64,000 nucleotides of DNA from Asterochloris sp. CNOR1 (GCA_963969365.1 OZ017746.1:3410001-3474000), one strand, 5' to 3'. Counted from the first letter of the stretch, positions 33,939-46,700 are shown. Translations and numbers: made by a program. Notes: generated by a model not told the origin, from the sequence alone.

Positions 33939-36900
33939 GACGTCGGAGCTCAGGCTGCAGATCCGGACACATATCGATTCTTTGGAATCCAGGGACCTCT
34001 CAAGTCAGTCAGCTTATGGAGCAGAGCACATCTGCTCCACATGCACCACTCCCCAGGCTGTTGAGACCTTCCTGAAAGAGGTTCTGGGAGGGCTGGGGCA
34101 TGCTGGCACCCAAGCAAGGCGCCTGAGATTCAGGTTGGTGAACCTGTCTGGCAGATCAGCTACTGCCATATTGCTCACAACCTGCCAATGCATGTCTGCA
34201 GAGTGGCGGCCACAGCCTTCAAGCAGCACCCCTATGAGCGCGTGCAGGGAGCTGTGCCCTTTGTGGTCCGACAGGTTGTCGAGTGTGTTGGTGTGGAAGA
34301 GGCTGCAGCTAACATCGAGGGGCTTGCAGGTGAACTCTGAATGCATGCAGCCCTGTATGATCATGCTTGGGCTGGCATGAGAAAGCCTGAACAGCTGCCG
34401 TGTGCTTTCTCACCCTTTTGCCACGCCATGCTGCTACAAAATCCTGCCTAGCACCCCTGTCAAGACATGATGACGATGCAGCCTGCTGCCTGCAGGGCTG
34501 GTGCGCCAGCTGGCAGAGGCTGCTGCGCAGTTTCATGCTGGCCCGTCTGCAGAGGTAGCACTGGACCCTGCTGAAAGCGGTCAGCAGGAGTCAGACTGGG
34601 TGGCCAAGATGTTCATCCGCCCACTGCTCAAGGCTGCTGCCAGGTTAAGATTGATTTGTTAGCCTGCTGTGCTCTGTAGGCCAGCCCCTGCACTGGGCTG
34701 CCAGAAGGTTTGCTGGCCCATGCTGAAGTCGACCGCCAGACAAGCTGAGGCCTGCACCTGCTTTATGAGCCAGCTGCTGCATGGGTATCCAGGATGCCCG
34801 CAGTCACAACAGAGCCTCTGCTGCCTGCAGCGGGCCTGCCAGGAGGCAGAATGCTGTGGGCTGCACCCTGATTCAGGCTGTGCTGGGGGCGCTGCTGGGC
34901 TGGGCCAACCACCCTCCGGTGCTGGCAGCAGCAGTGGACTGCCTCAGAGGGGTGTTGCGGACTTTGACATCTGGTGAGGCACTGCATGAAGAGGCCCGAC
35001 CATCACCACCGAGCTGGCATGGTGCTGCCTATCCCAAAGCTGATCATGTGTCTGAGCTGAACAAGGCATGAACTGAGCCAGCGCACTGCCAAGACACCAG
35101 CTGGCTCATTTTTACAGCATAACATGTGGTACCTGCAGGCTCACTGTCACCCACGGTGCCTGAGGTGTTTCTGCCGATCAGGCAGTGTGTGGAGATCATT
35201 GGCAGCAGCCTGCAGCCAGATGTTGCCTCTGGCATCATCAAGCAGTGCCTGAAAGGCATGCAGCACAAGGTGCGTGCTGCACAGCCTTCCTGTGCAGCCT
35301 TTGTCAATCATCAATGCAGCAGGCCTCTGCTGGTCCTTGGTGGTCAGACAAGATGAGACGGTCCATGCCAACAGTGATGGCTCCCCTGCAGCAAGACTGG
35401 AGGGTGCGGCAGCAGGCTGTGGAGGCTCTGGGGACGCTGGCTGCAGCCATCCAGGTGAGCCAGCTCATCTGATACATCTGCATCTAGAGCAGGCCATGCC
35501 CGATGCTGGTGCAAGCTCTGCCTGTCATTGCTCAGGGATGTACAAGAAATCTCTAAGGTCTGGACGGGCAGCCCCTGATGCTGGTGCAAACCCTGCCCTC
35601 CTTCAGCAGGCTGTGAGCATGGCCTGACTGCTGCACAGGTGCACAAGCCCAGTCAGGAAGGGGGGTGGTTCATGGAGCGCACAGCCTGCACAGAGGTACT
35701 GACGCTGGCCAAGCCAGGCATTGCCGCTGCGCTCAGGGAGGCGAGGCATGACAGGATTGTCCATGTGCAGCAGGCTGCAGCCAAGGTGAGCCTCCTGGCC
35801 TGGGTTATACTCAATTACAGGATTCTTGGCTTGTTGCAGATGTTTGCAGATAAGTTGGATGCCGGCTTGATGTGCATCTATGCCACCTCTGAGCCGCTGA
35901 TCCCCGCAGCTCATGCTCATATGGCAATGGCAGCCCTGTTGGCTGTACCCAGGCGGCAGACTGCCCCATAGTCTTCAATCCAAAAGGCAGCCCAGACTTA
36001 TGCAGTGCTGCCAGCCCAAGTTGCTGTCATGTGCAATCATGCAGGCTCTGACAGAGCTTGACAGCATGCCAAGCCCCAGCCTCAGCAGCGCCTCATCAGC
36101 GTCTGGTATGCGCATGGAGGCTGCCAGACCGACGAGCTCTGCACTCAGGCCGAGCGCCCCACTCGTGCACAGTCCACCTGGGGGCAGTCCGGCAGCCCAC
36201 TCAGGTGCCAATGGCAGCAGTGCTGCTGGCACTCAGGGTGAAGATGGCCAGCAGGACAGCGCTGTAGACGGAGTTGAGGCCAGGCAGCCTCGTCGGCGCC
36301 AGACCTGGGTGCTAGAGAAGATGGGGGCTGCCAGGAAGTCCCTGGATTCATCCAGGTGGGCAGCTGTTGGAGGGGCAAGGCAGCGGCAGATTGTAGCCCA
36401 GTTGCTTTATTATAAGGCTCAGCAGCATGGTGGGGCTGCTGCCCTCAGACTAACGTGTGCACTCCAGCCCACTCAGTGGCGGCAGCAAGCTCTGCAGGCT
36501 AACAGCGCCTCCCCCCTCTCTGGTATAGGAAGGATCATGATGGGGCACATCATCTAGCAGAGCAGTGTGTGCTGCACGCGTGCATTGCAGAAGGTTCATG
36601 CATGCAGCAGAAACAACACGTAGATGTTTGCTGTTAAGAGCGGGACAGAACGCAGCCATACACTGGTACGACAGGTGGTCATGTGCCTGCAGGCCACACA
36701 GCGCAGGCAGCCAGGGCAGATCGCCCCTGGGCAGCAGCGTGAACATCGCCCGCAAGCGGGCAGCAGCCGCCAGCGCCGCGGCGCCTGCCAAGGAGAACAG
36801 GCGGCCCCTGCGGGAGCGCAGCCACTTCAGTCGCGGCGCAGCCCAGCCTGCCGCCTCTGCGTCCCTGGACTTTGGGGTCCAGGTGTTTGCACCCCTCCCG

Positions 36901-39900
36901 CGGCAGCTGCCTGCAGAGCAGACAGCAGTGGCGGTTGCAGATGAGCAGGTGAGCACTGTGTGACCATGTCTGTGCCCCTGATGTGTCCCAAATGTGAGGG
37001 GGCCCCTGCTGAAGAGCCCAGACCTGAGATGCAAGGTATCCTGACCCTGCACCATGCCAGCACCAGCCTGCTCTGCTCTCACGCACATCTTACTTCGTGT
37101 GTGCGGCAGGCAGATGACACAATGTGGTGATGATGGCTGCAGGATGCGGACAGGGACAACCCTGTGGGCCCTCTGCGCCTGCAGCTCCCGGAGGTGGTAG
37201 CTGACGAGGATGGCAGCCCTGTGATGAGGGGCAGGCTGAAGGTCCTGGGGCCTGATGCAGCACAGCCTGCTGACGACAAGGCAGAGGGCCCGGCTGACCA
37301 GAAGTCTGCAGCTGAGGCCACACACCCTGGAAGCAGCCAAGCTGCAGCAGACGAGGGGGACGGTCACACCGCTGCAGAGGAGGTCAGCGCAGGGGGTCGA
37401 AGCTTGCATGGCGACCTGCCAGAGGATGAGGTGATCAGCGGTGTGCTTTGTGGGCAGGCGCAGAGGTTGCTTGCCTCACAAGGCATGCTGTCCCAAGAAA
37501 ATGTCTGCGACTTGGCTTGTGGGCAGACAAGAAGGCAGCGCAGACTCACCTGCCTCACAAGGCGGCCTGTGGGATTGTGAGCAGACGGAGAGGCAGCACA
37601 TAGTCACTCGGTTACCACGGCGATCTGCCAGAAGACGCAGTTGTGCACATGGCTGCCTTACACAGAACCGCTGACCTTGCCAACCATGCAAGTGCACTCC
37701 CCACTGCAACCTTGTGCCCTCATCCAGGGGACGAGATAGGTGAGCGATGAGATACATGACGACCCCTTCTCCATCTTGCAGGACAGCCTTGTACAGCAGG
37801 CCAGTGGGGAGCAGCTCAGTGATGATGGCAGGGGGGAGCCTGCACATCCTGTGGCAACAGCACATGACTCTCAGGCAGAGGCCAGGCCAGGCAGCACCTC
37901 TTTCCCCGCAGAGTCCTTGCCGGCACAGCAGGGTGGGGAGTGGGCAGAAGCTGGCGCAGCAAAGCACCCTGGGGCTGCACATGGGCTGCTGGTGCAGCTG
38001 CACCTGGAGCAGGGAGTGCTGGAGGTGGCTGCTGAGCCTCCAGGAAGCAGGCAAGTCTGCAGTGAATGCTTGGAGACTAGCTTGGCAATCTGCAATGTAT
38101 AGTTGTAAGTCATGACGGGTCTGCTTGAGCTGCTGTTGGTGATGTACTGACGGACATGTGTGCTCCGCCTACAGTCTCCAGATCCTGAGCATGAGGGCAT
38201 GGCCCCTGGATGCCATGGATGGTCACAGGAGTGTTGAGATCACTTTCTGGCTGAACGGGTGAGCGCTGGCCCATGGATCAGGGCTGGCTTCAGGGCTTAT
38301 GCATGGCAATGCTGCTGTACTTGTAGCCCTTGCCCCAAGGCAATGTGCCATTAGGCGTTGGACAGTGCTGTGCAGGGATCTGCTTCAACAGATGTTCCAC
38401 ACCAATGGGAGCCGCACAACAGCCCACAAGCCTGAGGTGTTAGGGCCTGCCTCTCCAGCTGGCTGGCGTCCAGGACAGATGCCCTCACCGCCACTTGGCA
38501 CAAGGCCCCAGGCTGCCAGCATTACGATGCCATACCCCTGGACAGGCATGCCGGCAGCCCAGGTGTGGCCGCCGCCCCAGGTGACCAACACCTAACTGGC
38601 AGCAGACGACTGCTGGTACACCCAGATGCTTGCTCCATCTGACAGCAGCAAGCGTGCTGGCATACTCTGGCATTTGCTGAGGCGCTGGGTGAGACTGCTA
38701 GCTTGCCAGTCCCAAGCACAAGCCACAGCTGGACTGCTGCCATGCGCTGCAGGCGGCAGCGCCATGGATGCTGCAGCATGCTCCTGTGGCGAGGCCACCA
38801 CCGGACGGCAGCCAGTGCATGCCACTGGAGGTGCTGCAACAGTATGCAGCACAGAGCGGGCTGCAGCTGTCCCCCATGCAGGCGCCCCTGGGGAGTCCCT
38901 GGCAGCAGCAGCACCTGCAGGCAGGGCATGCCTTGCAGCAGCAGGCGCACCACCAGGGGTACCAGGTGGGGCAGGGGCAAGGGCCTCAGTGGCTGACAGG
39001 GAATCATGCACCACCAGGCTGCTGCAGCAGAGCTGCTGATGACTCAGTGTCCTTCAGAAGCCCAGCAACCAGCGCCCCACAGAGCGCCACACAGGGGACA
39101 CGGGAGGAGGGGAAAGTGCAGGCTCATGGCACTCCCAGCAGCCTGACTGAGCCCAGACCTTCGCCTGTGGCATGGGACATCACTTCTACCCACCAGTGTG
39201 AGGCAGGAGCCAGCCACCAGCAAGGGAGAAGTGTCAGTTATGCAGCCAGCATGGAGGGCACCACAGCTGACTTGCACAGCAGCGCTGACAGCCAGGAGGG
39301 GCAGCTGCAGGAGCACTTTGAGCTGCGTGAGACGGCAGCAGGGCTGTTTGGTGGCGGACTCCCAGTCCTCCAGCAGGACGGTCTGGACGCTCAGCAGGGC
39401 GCTGGCAGCTTGCAGGAGAAGGGCTCACCTGCATCTGACAGGCAGAAGCGTATAAGCCCGCCCTTGCCTCAGCGCCACAGCTCGCCAGCAGAGGCGGCTA
39501 GCACGACCAGGCAGGCTCTGGCCAGGACTCTGACGCAGGCAACCCCTGCAGAGGGGTGCACAGGTGTGCCCCTGCACACTGGCTGCTCCATCCTGGCCAG
39601 CCCACTGCTGTGTTGTGCATGTCTACAGAGAAGAGTGTTGCTGAAGTGCAGCAGCCATCGTGGGAGCATGCATGCCACTTACAGCTCCCTTGCTGTGCAG
39701 CTCCCTTGCATCCCCTTGAATGGTCGATGCCAGTTGCTGCAGGGCCCTCTGGGGAGATGCAGAGTGATGCGGCGCTGTCTGCTGCGGCGTCCCCGCTGGG
39801 CAGCACCATTGCGCGCCTGGCTCAGGCCCAGGCGCTTCGGGAGGCAGAGCTGCGCCATCTGTCCTCAGGCAGGCCGGGCTCGCCTGGCAGCAGCAACCCC

Positions 39901-42419
39901 ATCCAGACTCCCCAGGGCGAGCCAGGCACAAGGGGAATGAGCACCCCAGGCAGCAGGCGCAAGCGGGCTCAGTGGTTCTCTGCGTCGCCCCGCAGCAGTG
40001 CACAGATGGCAGGGGCAGCCGGGCCAGCAGATGCGCTCAGACAGGCGGGGAGCAGCAGCCTAGGCACACCGAGGCCTGAGACAGCCCTCAGCCAGCCAGA
40101 GCTGGAGGTTGCTGCAGAGGCTGCAGCGCTGGCGGCTGTGCACCAGTCAGTGGACGCTGCCATGGACAGGGCTCAGACGCAGCTGCAGGCAAGCGGAGGC
40201 CTGCGCAGGCTGGGCAGCGATGAAGGTCAGCTGTTGCCATGCTGACAGGCCACTGCACTGCCCTGCACTGGCTTGACTCTCCTGCACCCTCGACTGCAGC
40301 AGTTTAAAAATTCGTGTGCCAGCTGACTTTTCGAAAGCAGGTGCGTTCATTCTTGCAGCATCTAAGGGTCCAATAAGTGCTGCACAGAAGCACTCCTTGG
40401 AAGGGGCTGGCCCGAAGGAGGCTCACCCCTCTGCTTGCATGTGTCAAGTCCTCAAGATGCTCTGACATGCTGCAGACGCAAGCCTGCTGAGCCTGAGACA
40501 GAGCTTTGAACCCTCCGCAGCGGGTGACGCAGCTGAGTCACAGGTGCTGCACTTTCTGCGTGGCAGCATGGCACGCTCCAGCTCTGGCCTGCAGCAGGTG
40601 AGAATGGCTCTGCTATGAGCCCCCACCACTCTGGGCCGCTCATGCCCTAAACGCAGCTTTAGGCGCCCATACGGCACCTTGCCATTGCTCGGCTTTATGG
40701 TGCTGGCAGTGTAGTACATTTTCGGTCTGACAGTGACTGAGGGCTCGCTGATTTCGCGGCCAATATTTTGCAATGTCTCATCAAGGCCCTGTTGGCAGGC
40801 ATGATGTAGTGCAGCGGAGCTGAATGGCATTCTGTGTCATGGTCTCTCGCTCTCATCATGCAGGTCATGTGCTGCTGCAATGAAGCAACCCCTGCTCTAC
40901 CATGCAGAGCACGCCTGAGCTGCACGCAGGCGGCGACAGCCCTGCAGCCTCCCTGGCTGGAGGCGCCAGATGGCTGCCGCGGCATGCAGGGCTGCCTATA
41001 GCCAGCTCCCTGACTCCAGCTTACAGCAACAGGGCGCCATCCGCGATCGGCCAGCGCAAGCGGGCACAGCCCAGAGGCCTGCCTGCCTCTGTGGAGCTGA
41101 CTGTGGAGCGCCTGGCTGGGCCCAGCTTGCCTGCAGCGCCACAAGCTGGGCTGCCTCAGGAGTCGCCCCGGCACAGCGGCGAGGCTGGGGAGCATGGCAG
41201 TGGACCGGCTGCGCTTCTGGCTGAGCCTTCTGATGCCTCCCATGCATCAGCTGCAGGACTGCAGGAGCCTTCGGCAGGGGCAGCTGGCAGCAGGCCGGTG
41301 GCAGAGGCCAGCGCAGGTGCTGCAGAAGGTGTTGTGATTGAGAGCCCCCCCAACAGCAAGGTGGGCAACCCCCCGACACCGTCCCACCTAGGCCAGCCCA
41401 CACGCCTGTCAGGCAATAGTTGGGAGTGCTCATGACACAGCTATCTGCTGGGAGGGCCATCCAGCTACACAGTCCACCAAATCTTCAGATCGCCCACCCC
41501 AGGCAGGACTGCAGGGGTGGCATGGCTGCAGGTTCCTACCGCTCAATCTGAGGTCCTGCTGCCCCGGTGCAGGTGGATGTGCACTGCAATCCGCTGTTCC
41601 TGCGCCAGCAGGGGGAGGGGGCAGCGGCAGCCACAGCAGACGGCGGTGCAGGATCCAGCGAGTACTCTCCGGGCAGCATTGGGCCGGGTGCAGCTGCGCA
41701 GGGGGGCAGGCAGACCACTCCTGGCACGGCAAAGGGGCAGGAGGGCAGCTCGTCATGCAGCCCGCTGAGCCGCGTTCGGCTGGCTGCATGCATGCAGCCC
41801 ATGCCCCTGGCACCTGCAGAGCAGCTGCTGGCAGCCTATGGCGTGGCCGGCAGGGCTGGCGCATCCAGCCCTGACGCGGGGGGCTTACAAAGGGCGCTGT
41901 GGGAGATGCTGGAGCGGCATACCGCTGAGGTGCAGGTGAGCAACAGGGGGTGCAGGGCAAGCGAGCTCATCCTCAAGCCTGCCTGTGCAGACAGCCTGCT
42001 TGAAGCTTGAGTGGGCAGAGCGTGCCTGTTGGATGCCTGAAAGGCTCGCCATATGGAGCTTTGCCTGGCCTGTGTGTGGCACAGATTACCTTCACGAAGG
42101 CGGCCGCTGCTGGTCTGCTGGTGAAACTCTGGTACTGACCTGCCTGCAGGGCTTCCACGACTGCCAGCTGCAGGAGCAAATCAAGCTGATGCAGCAGCAC
42201 CACAACGAGACTGAGGCGCTGACGACAATGGTGCTTGACCAGGAGGTGGAGGTACTCCAGGAGGCAGCTAATGCAGCAGTCTCCCAGGACATCCAGCACT
42301 TCACAACTTACAGTATTCCTCAGATCCAGCAGCTGCTCTCTGCAAAGGAGACCCTGACCTCGTGCTGGAATGTGCTGCCTGTTGACAAAGGGCCTCTGCC
42401 AGCAATGAAGAAAGACTGA
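33937..42419 (+). CDS. HEAT/TOG-like repeat microtubule-associated protein (TORTIFOLIA1/SPIRAL2-like)
   Basis: Exons: 33937-34133, 34202-34329, 34496-34643, 34831-34973, 35139-35269, 35353-35454, 35639-35785, 36045-36355, 36693-36948, 37143-37382, 37782-38050, 38175-38258, 38376-38436, 38753-39563, 39629-40225, 40476-40597, 40908-41360, 41573-41935, 42150-42419; total 4,833 nt, 1,610 residues, all phases closed. Residues 1 to about 332 are paired helices typical of HEAT arrays, such as LQIRTHIDSLESRD, FVVRQVVECVG and DWRVRQQAVEALGTLAAAIQ. A basic Ser-rich stretch follows (RKSLDSSR, ARKRAAAASAAAPAKENRRP), then long disordered Gln/Ser/Pro sequence and a C-terminal helical tail (LQEQIKLMQQHHNETEALTT). 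That layout matches plant TORTIFOLIA1/SPIRAL2, though the tail is not clearly theirs. The intron after 38050 appears to be GC-AG. Exon 10 could instead end at 37429. Confidence 0.65.
37400..37660 (+). repeat. Degenerate tandem repeats in an intron of the HEAT-protein gene
   Basis: Two related modules recur: CATGGCGACCTGCCAGAGGA near 37409 against CACGGCGATCTGCCAGAAGA near 37616, and GTGGGCAGGCG... ending TGCCTCACAAGGC near 37452 and again near 37520. Identity is partial. The repeats extend the open frame of the preceding exon, so part of this could be alternatively coding. Confidence 0.45.
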
Positions 42420-42784
42420 ACGCATGATGTGACACGGCATGTCAAGGTAGCCGGCAGAGGCGTTCTCTGAACAACACTGCTCAATCAATGAGCAATGTCA
42501 AAATGCTGCTAGAAGGTGTGTGCCTGTCAAGTCTGGGACATAATCAAGCCTGCTGACAATGTGGAATGCGAAGCCAGCATCAGTTGCTGCACCACTATCA
42601 ACAGAGAAGGAGAGTTGCTGCACCATCACGCTGGAGACCTGGTGCTTCACACGGAAGATGAGCCCAGCTTCAGCAATTGAACACTCAAATTTCACTCAGC
42701 AATCTGAATAGCTGAGCCTCACGCCTGTTCTTGTCGCGAACAAAGCAAGGTACACCTACCAAGGCCTTGCGCCAAGGGTGGGCC
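42420..42784. other. Convergent intergenic region with 3' UTRs
   Basis: Lies between the stop of the HEAT-protein gene (plus) and the stop of the complex I gene (minus). A 65-codon open frame on the minus strand (42695-42498) looks protein-like, but has no acceptable acceptor or start. It is most simply the 3' UTR of the complex I transcript. Confidence 0.4.
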
Positions 42785-43401
42785 CTAGTTCTTGGTCAAG
42801 TTGGACTCCACTTCAGAGTCATTGGGAAAGAACCCCATGAGGCGACCTGCACAGATTAGGATGGGCGTTGTACAGGGCATTGCGCAGTCTCGGTGCGGTG
42901 CACTCTATGTGATGCTGCACAAAGGCATCATATTAGCACCAGGGCCGCACCTGAGCTGTTCTGGTATGCTAGCATGAACCCGCCCAGCGCTCCAATGGTT
43001 GCTGCCATAGCTGCAGACTGTCTGGAGACCTTGGCTGTTGTACCTGCCGGCACAGATCCGTGTCAAACAGCAGGGGCAGGCTCATCTGCTGACTGACATT
43101 CGGACTAGCATGCTTGCGGGGAGTTGCTTTCTTCGCTTGGAGCAGTTAGCTTTGCTTACCTGCCCACCAGCCAAAGGGGTAGCATGCTGCCGTCGACCCC
43201 GCTGCAATTCCCCAATCTTGTATGCTAAAATGGCTCACTATAACAGTAGGGAGGTATTTGTTGCTGCTCATGCGTGCAAGCCCTGGCATGCAGATGTTTC
43301 GCAAGGCGCTGCGCATCCAAGCTGCTTGCCCCACCTGTTTTCCAGAATCCTGGTGCCTTGTCAATCACAGGATAGGGGGGCACATCGAAAAACACCCCCA
43401 T
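42785..43401 (-). CDS. Complex I 20.9 kDa-type accessory subunit
   Basis: Small accessory subunit of mitochondrial NADH:ubiquinone oxidoreductase shared by plants, algae and fungi (the Neurospora 20.9 kDa / Arabidopsis At4g16450 type). Four exons: 43401-43335, 43237-43160, 43043-42951, 42846-42785; total 300 nt, 99 residues. None is long enough to stand out as an open frame. The start MGVFFDVPPYPVIDKAPGFW matches the 'PEYPVVDRNPPF' region of the plant protein. A membrane segment follows (WGIAAGSTAACYPFGWWAG), then a second one and the near-invariant end GGFMLAYQNSSGRLMGFFPN. The length agrees with plant homologues (about 105 residues). All introns are GT-AG and phase 1. The family is recalled from memory, but the C-terminal match is very strong. 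Confidence 0.9.
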
Positions 43402-43762
43402 GGCCTGGGTGCCAGGCCAAACTGATGCTCTGACGAATTCCTGAGGTGTCCTCAAGATCTGAATGCTATATCAACCAGAGCTGCAGCGTTGCTCACACTG
43501 CTAAAGGGTAGGAGCCTATCTGACTACTAAGCCATACCAGACCTGCGGAGGACAAGTTGCACGAGCTTCAGGGCATCCTGCGGCCTCCTGGGTGCCGCGT
43601 TCCAGCGCAAAAGGCAATTTGGCCCTCATTAATCACTGACAACAGCAGGATCCCGTTGCATATGCGTTCGATTCATGCATTGTGAGACTGCAAGGAGCTG
43701 GTACATCCCTGCACCTCAGTGATCAGCAGTGAGATGGTCCAAGGAATTCATCAAAGCTGAAA
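43402..43762. promoter_or_regulatory. Divergent promoter region between complex I subunit and sacsin genes
   Basis: The 361 bases separate two head-to-head start codons. Both 5' UTRs and promoters must lie here. The stretch has fewer CTG/GCA runs than the introns around it. No TATA box or named element stands out. Confidence 0.5.
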
Positions 43763-46700
43763 ATGGAGCAAATTGCTGAGGACTTTGGCCAGAAGGTAGC
43801 TGTCAGACATTGGCAGGCTTGCCCTACCGCCATGCTCTGGAGTTATGTTCCCAGGTTGGACCCATCCCCAGCGTGCAGCTTATGTCTGCGCTGTTGTGTG
43901 TAGGTTGATCTCACAGCGCGGCTGCGTGAAATCCTTGTCAACTACCCTGAGGGAACATCCATTCTCAAAGAGCTGGTTCAGGTACTGAAGCCAGCAGCTC
44001 TACGAACTTTCATAACCTGTGGACTGATGCTGGTGAAGCACTTTGCAGCCCTGAGCTGTTCAGCTCAAGATTGAACTCCAAATGCCTGGCAAAACGTCCT
44101 GAGTGCTGCAGCAAGCCAAGCCACCTACCGGCGTGGTTCTCCCCCCAGTTCCTGTGCAGCATAACTGGGCAGCTGCTCAACCCCCCGGCTTGGCGGACTT
44201 CAGCTATCCCCAGGACTGGTGCCTCAACCCAACCCACCTGCATGCAGAATGCGGATGATGCCGGAGCCACCAAGATCACCTTCTGCCTGGACCACCGGCA
44301 GCATGGGACCGCCTCCCTGGCCTATGAGAAGCTGGCACCCTTCCAGGGGCCAGCTCTGTATGTCCACAACAACTCTGTCTTCAGCGAAGCAGACTTCCAG
44401 AGCATCTCCCGCATTGGGGACTCTGGCAAGAGTAGGCAGGCTGGCAAGACAGGTAAGGGGCTTCCGCAGCCCAGAGCGGTCTGACCCAGATTGCCAGTGC
44501 TGCACTCTGCACGGCATGCCTTAGCCAGGACACAGGATCGCCAGGCTTATGGACCTACATGTGGTGTTCACGCTTTCCTGGTGTCCTTGTGCTGTCTGCT
44601 GGCTTGTACTGTAGGAGGCTGCCTGCCCACCTTTGTGGCGTTCAGAGCGCTGAGTGCTGCTGCCCTCTACAGTGTGATGCTGATTGTTCTTACTTCTGTG
44701 GCTGTGCAGGGCGCTTTGGAGTGGGGTGGAACAGCTGTTACCACCTGACAGACCTGCCCAGCTTCGTCTCTGCCGGGAGCCTGGTGAGCATCAAATTGCC
44801 CAGCTGCAGCCATATCAGCTCCTGCAGCCTACACTTCGCCTCTGTGCTCCAGGCTAGCCTCGAGTGTCTTCTGAACACGTCTGTGAGGGGACAACCTGCT
44901 CTTAACTGCCTGCCCTTGCCTGCCTTTTGGCCGCCATGCACCTGCAGGCATGTGCACCTGTCAGCACAGCACCAGGCTGTGCCTCAGGAGTGGCGGCTGA
45001 GGCTTGGTGTTTGTTGCCACTATGCAGCCAGCTGCAGCTGACGTTGAGTGAGCTGTGGGCCTGTCACTGCAGGTGCTCTTTGACCCACATTGCAGCTTCT
45101 TGCCCAACGTGTCCTCAGTTAACCCCGGCAAGAGGATCAAATTTGTGCAGTCTGCCGTCCTGGACACATACAGAGACCAGTTTGAGCCCTACGCCACATT
45201 TGGGTGTGACATGCGCTCACATTACAGTGGCACTCTGTTCCGCTTCCCCCTGCGCAGCGCCTCCCTGGCGGAACAGAGCCGCATCTCCAAGCAGGTGGGA
45301 GCTGAGGGGTTCCTTGGCATTTCTCGCGCCTGTGCATTCTCCCTCCCCTGCACTGCTGCAGGTGACCGCCTCCACTGGACAGCAGCAGCAGCCTTTGGGC
45401 GCTGCCAGCCCCACCTGCACTGGCAGTCCTTCTTTGCCCTCTTACGATGCGCACAGCTCCTTTTGTTTCAAAGCAGCTGACTCTTGCTGCGCCTCCATTT
45501 GCATGGCCTACAAGTTCAAACCTTGCCCTTGGCCGTGTTTTGTTGCTGGAGTTGGATGGCATCCCTGCTCTGCCTCCAGACCCACAGCAGCTATGTGATC
45601 CTGAGAGGTTGCTGTTCGTTGCCCTGCTTCAGCATAGGTGGTGGTACTAGCAGGCCTTACCCATCACGTCTCCTATTGTGAACCCTGTGTCGGCCACTTG
45701 TGGTGCAGGTGTACACACCTGAGAAGGTGAAGGTTCTGCTCCAGGCCCTGCACCAGGAGGCTTTCCACATCATGCTGTTCCTGAAAAGCGTGCAGTGCCT
45801 GGAGGTGGTGGAGTGGCAGGCTGGGGCTGCAAGCCCCGTGCTGCAGTACAGCTGCCGTGTGCAGAACGCCTCGCAGCAACTGCAGCAGAGCCGAGGCCTT
45901 TTTCAGCGTGCAGCTCAAGAATGGGCAGCGGCTGGAAAGGGGACCAGCCAGGCTGGCATCCGCTTGTCAGGCCTGCACATCATCTCTTTTGAGGGGGTCG
46001 TTGAGGGGCAGCCAGGCAAGCTTGCAACCACAGTGTCTCTTCATGTCACAACTGACTGAAGCTAAGTGACAGCAGGCTTCTGGGGTGGCCAACACCCTGT
46101 TGGACTGCTATGTGTGTTGTGGCTGAGAGGTGCTATTCCTGCAAGCATAATGGTTGCTTCATTGAGATCTGAGCGACAGAGAGGTTGAGACAAGAGCTGA
46201 CAATGTGACCACGCTGCAGAATCAAGGCAGACACAAAGCTACCTTGTTTCGCAACTTTGTGGTCAGGGGGCAGCTGCTGCAGCTGCCAGGGAAGCATCTG
46301 CCCAGTTCCGGGCGCCTGTCATTCCCTGGGGTGCTGTTGCTGCACCCCTTGAAGCTGGTGAGCTGCTTTGCAATTTGTCACTGCTATTGTGCTCGGCTGG
46401 GGCTGCCCACAGAACAGTACATCTGCAATGCATCTGCTTCCTGTCACCAAGCAGTGCCATTGCCATGCTGGGCAGCCGCAGGTCATGCACAAAGGTAAAG
46501 CATGTCTCTAAAATGCAGGCACTCAGGAGGGGCATGCCTTTTGCTTCTTGCCTCTTCCAGTGCAGACAGGGCTGCCTGTTCACGTCAACGCCTTCTTTGA
46601 GCTTAGCAGCAATCGGCGAGACATCTGGTGGGTCCCGCACTTGAGCTTGTCAAGTATGCTAGCCTTGCCAAGAGTGACGGTGACCATGCTACTCACATAG

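Noticed and set aside
38768-39940. 390-codon plus frame treated as one gene
   Set aside because: It is exon 14 of the HEAT-protein gene (38753-39563); the continuation past 39563 is intron, and the true next exon is in another frame from 39629.
42498-42695. Minus-strand 65-codon open frame with protein-like composition (IAEAGLIFRVKHQVSSVMVQ...)
   Set aside because: It has no ATG start or usable acceptor and lies just downstream of the complex I stop on the same strand; most simply 3' UTR.
46205-46498. Open plus-strand frame with RGQLLQLPGKHLPSSGR considered as a sacsin exon
   Set aside because: It does not resemble any part of repeats 1 or 2 and cannot be joined in phase with the exons on either side.
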